This document shows, in pieces, positions 41,081 through 41,248 of a DNA stretch of 41,248 nt; position 1 is the first letter of the stretch; every line of letters starts with the position of its first letter. Below the pieces are notes generated by a model. It made no database searches. It worked only from the letters and a program-made list of their open reading frames with translations, and was not told the origin of the DNA. Origin of the DNA: Oscillospiraceae bacterium (lineage in GTDB: Bacteria; Bacillota; Clostridia; Oscillospirales; Ruminococcaceae); the NCBI GenBank assembly GCA_017533485.1, contig JAFXIC010000029.1:1-41248 (forward strand). The letters run 5' to 3'. Made by a program: the position numbers and the translations under genes.

Positions 41081-41248
41081 TGGGGCGCTGCCCCAAACCC
41101 CGCCAAAGGGATACTATCCCTTTGGAATCCCATTTTAAGAAAATGATAGAATGTAAGGTATATCTTACAAGTACGCCAAACAGGGGGATGGGTAACGGAA
41201 AGGGGTTTTCCCCTTTCTTTTTATATTCGCGAAAATAACCAAGGGGGA
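41081..41248. repeat. Composite repeat, copy at right end
   Basis: The double-hairpin module (41081-41136) is identical to 17711-17766, and the 23-base module at 41183-41205 is identical to those at 261 and 17805. The tail (41213-41248) is similar to 10-48. The copy continues off the end. No gene is seen. Confidence 0.85.

Overview
The window looks like a chromosomal segment of a spore-forming, anaerobic gut-type Clostridia, probably Ruminococcaceae/Oscillospiraceae. Reasons: strong GAAAGGAG-type ribosome binding sites, SpoIIP, a ferredoxin-linked 2-oxoacid oxidoreductase, an orphan MsmK/UgpC-type sugar-transporter ATPase, and DUF2975/XRE, DUF4153 and DUF2809 membrane proteins. Base composition is near half GC by eye. 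I see no prophage, transposase, CRISPR array or rRNA. It is mostly housekeeping DNA in short operons, each usually preceded by a TTGACA-like or TTGCAA box, 17 bp and TATAAT.

Layout. 1-395: gene-free repeat DNA. 497-4577: purB (animal-type adenylosuccinate lyase), then secD-secF. 4828-9616: nrdR, a DUF4830-like lipid/membrane-anchored protein, rsuA, an msmK-type ATPase behind a long structured leader, and a COG2509 flavoprotein. 9791-12984: carboxyltransferase, biotin carrier and oxaloacetate decarboxylase alpha, a transcarboxylase-like set. 13084-14444: metA (Glu111, so probably acetyl-CoA dependent) and a DUF2752 protein. 14567-17696: five-gene membrane-protein operon with a small XRE regulator. 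17700-17926: composite repeat. 17928-20016: two-component system on the minus strand. 20252-22540: PAS-like/GGDEF/EAL protein. 22734-25950: GNAT, tautomerase, MreB, RsmA, dCMP deaminase. 26179-28787: 2-oxoacid:ferredoxin oxidoreductase, whose beta subunit is split in two frames. 28973-32093: asparaginase and a MetRS-like enzyme. 32149-32222: tRNA-Arg(CCG), minus strand. 32361-35510: permuted NlpC/P60-like protein, an unknown membrane protein, SpoIIP with an in-frame TAG near its end, and a polysaccharide deacetylase. 35511-36007: gene-free but with promoters on both strands and a candidate small RNA. 36008-40915: AraC regulator and two tandem proteins that fuse a LacI-type sugar-binding domain to a canonical GGDEF. 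40981-41248: tandem and composite repeats.

How the genes fit together. Three proteins handle cyclic di-GMP: one predicted phosphodiesterase with a degenerate GGDEF, and two predicted cytoplasmic, ligand-sensing diguanylate cyclases without an RxxD inhibition site. The latter sit downstream of an AraC regulator that is divergent from the candidate small RNA; this 35.5-40.9 kb block is the most unusual part of the window. The carboxyltransferase/biotin carrier/oxaloacetate decarboxylase set and the ferredoxin oxidoreductase fit fermentative carbon metabolism through C4 acids and 2-oxoacids.

The two clearest anomalies in reading frames are the TAG in spoIIP, the only TAG terminating any annotated frame here, and the one-base frame break in the korB-like gene. 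Both need read-level confirmation, because either could be a sequencing error. All family assignments are from recognition of motifs, without database searches.
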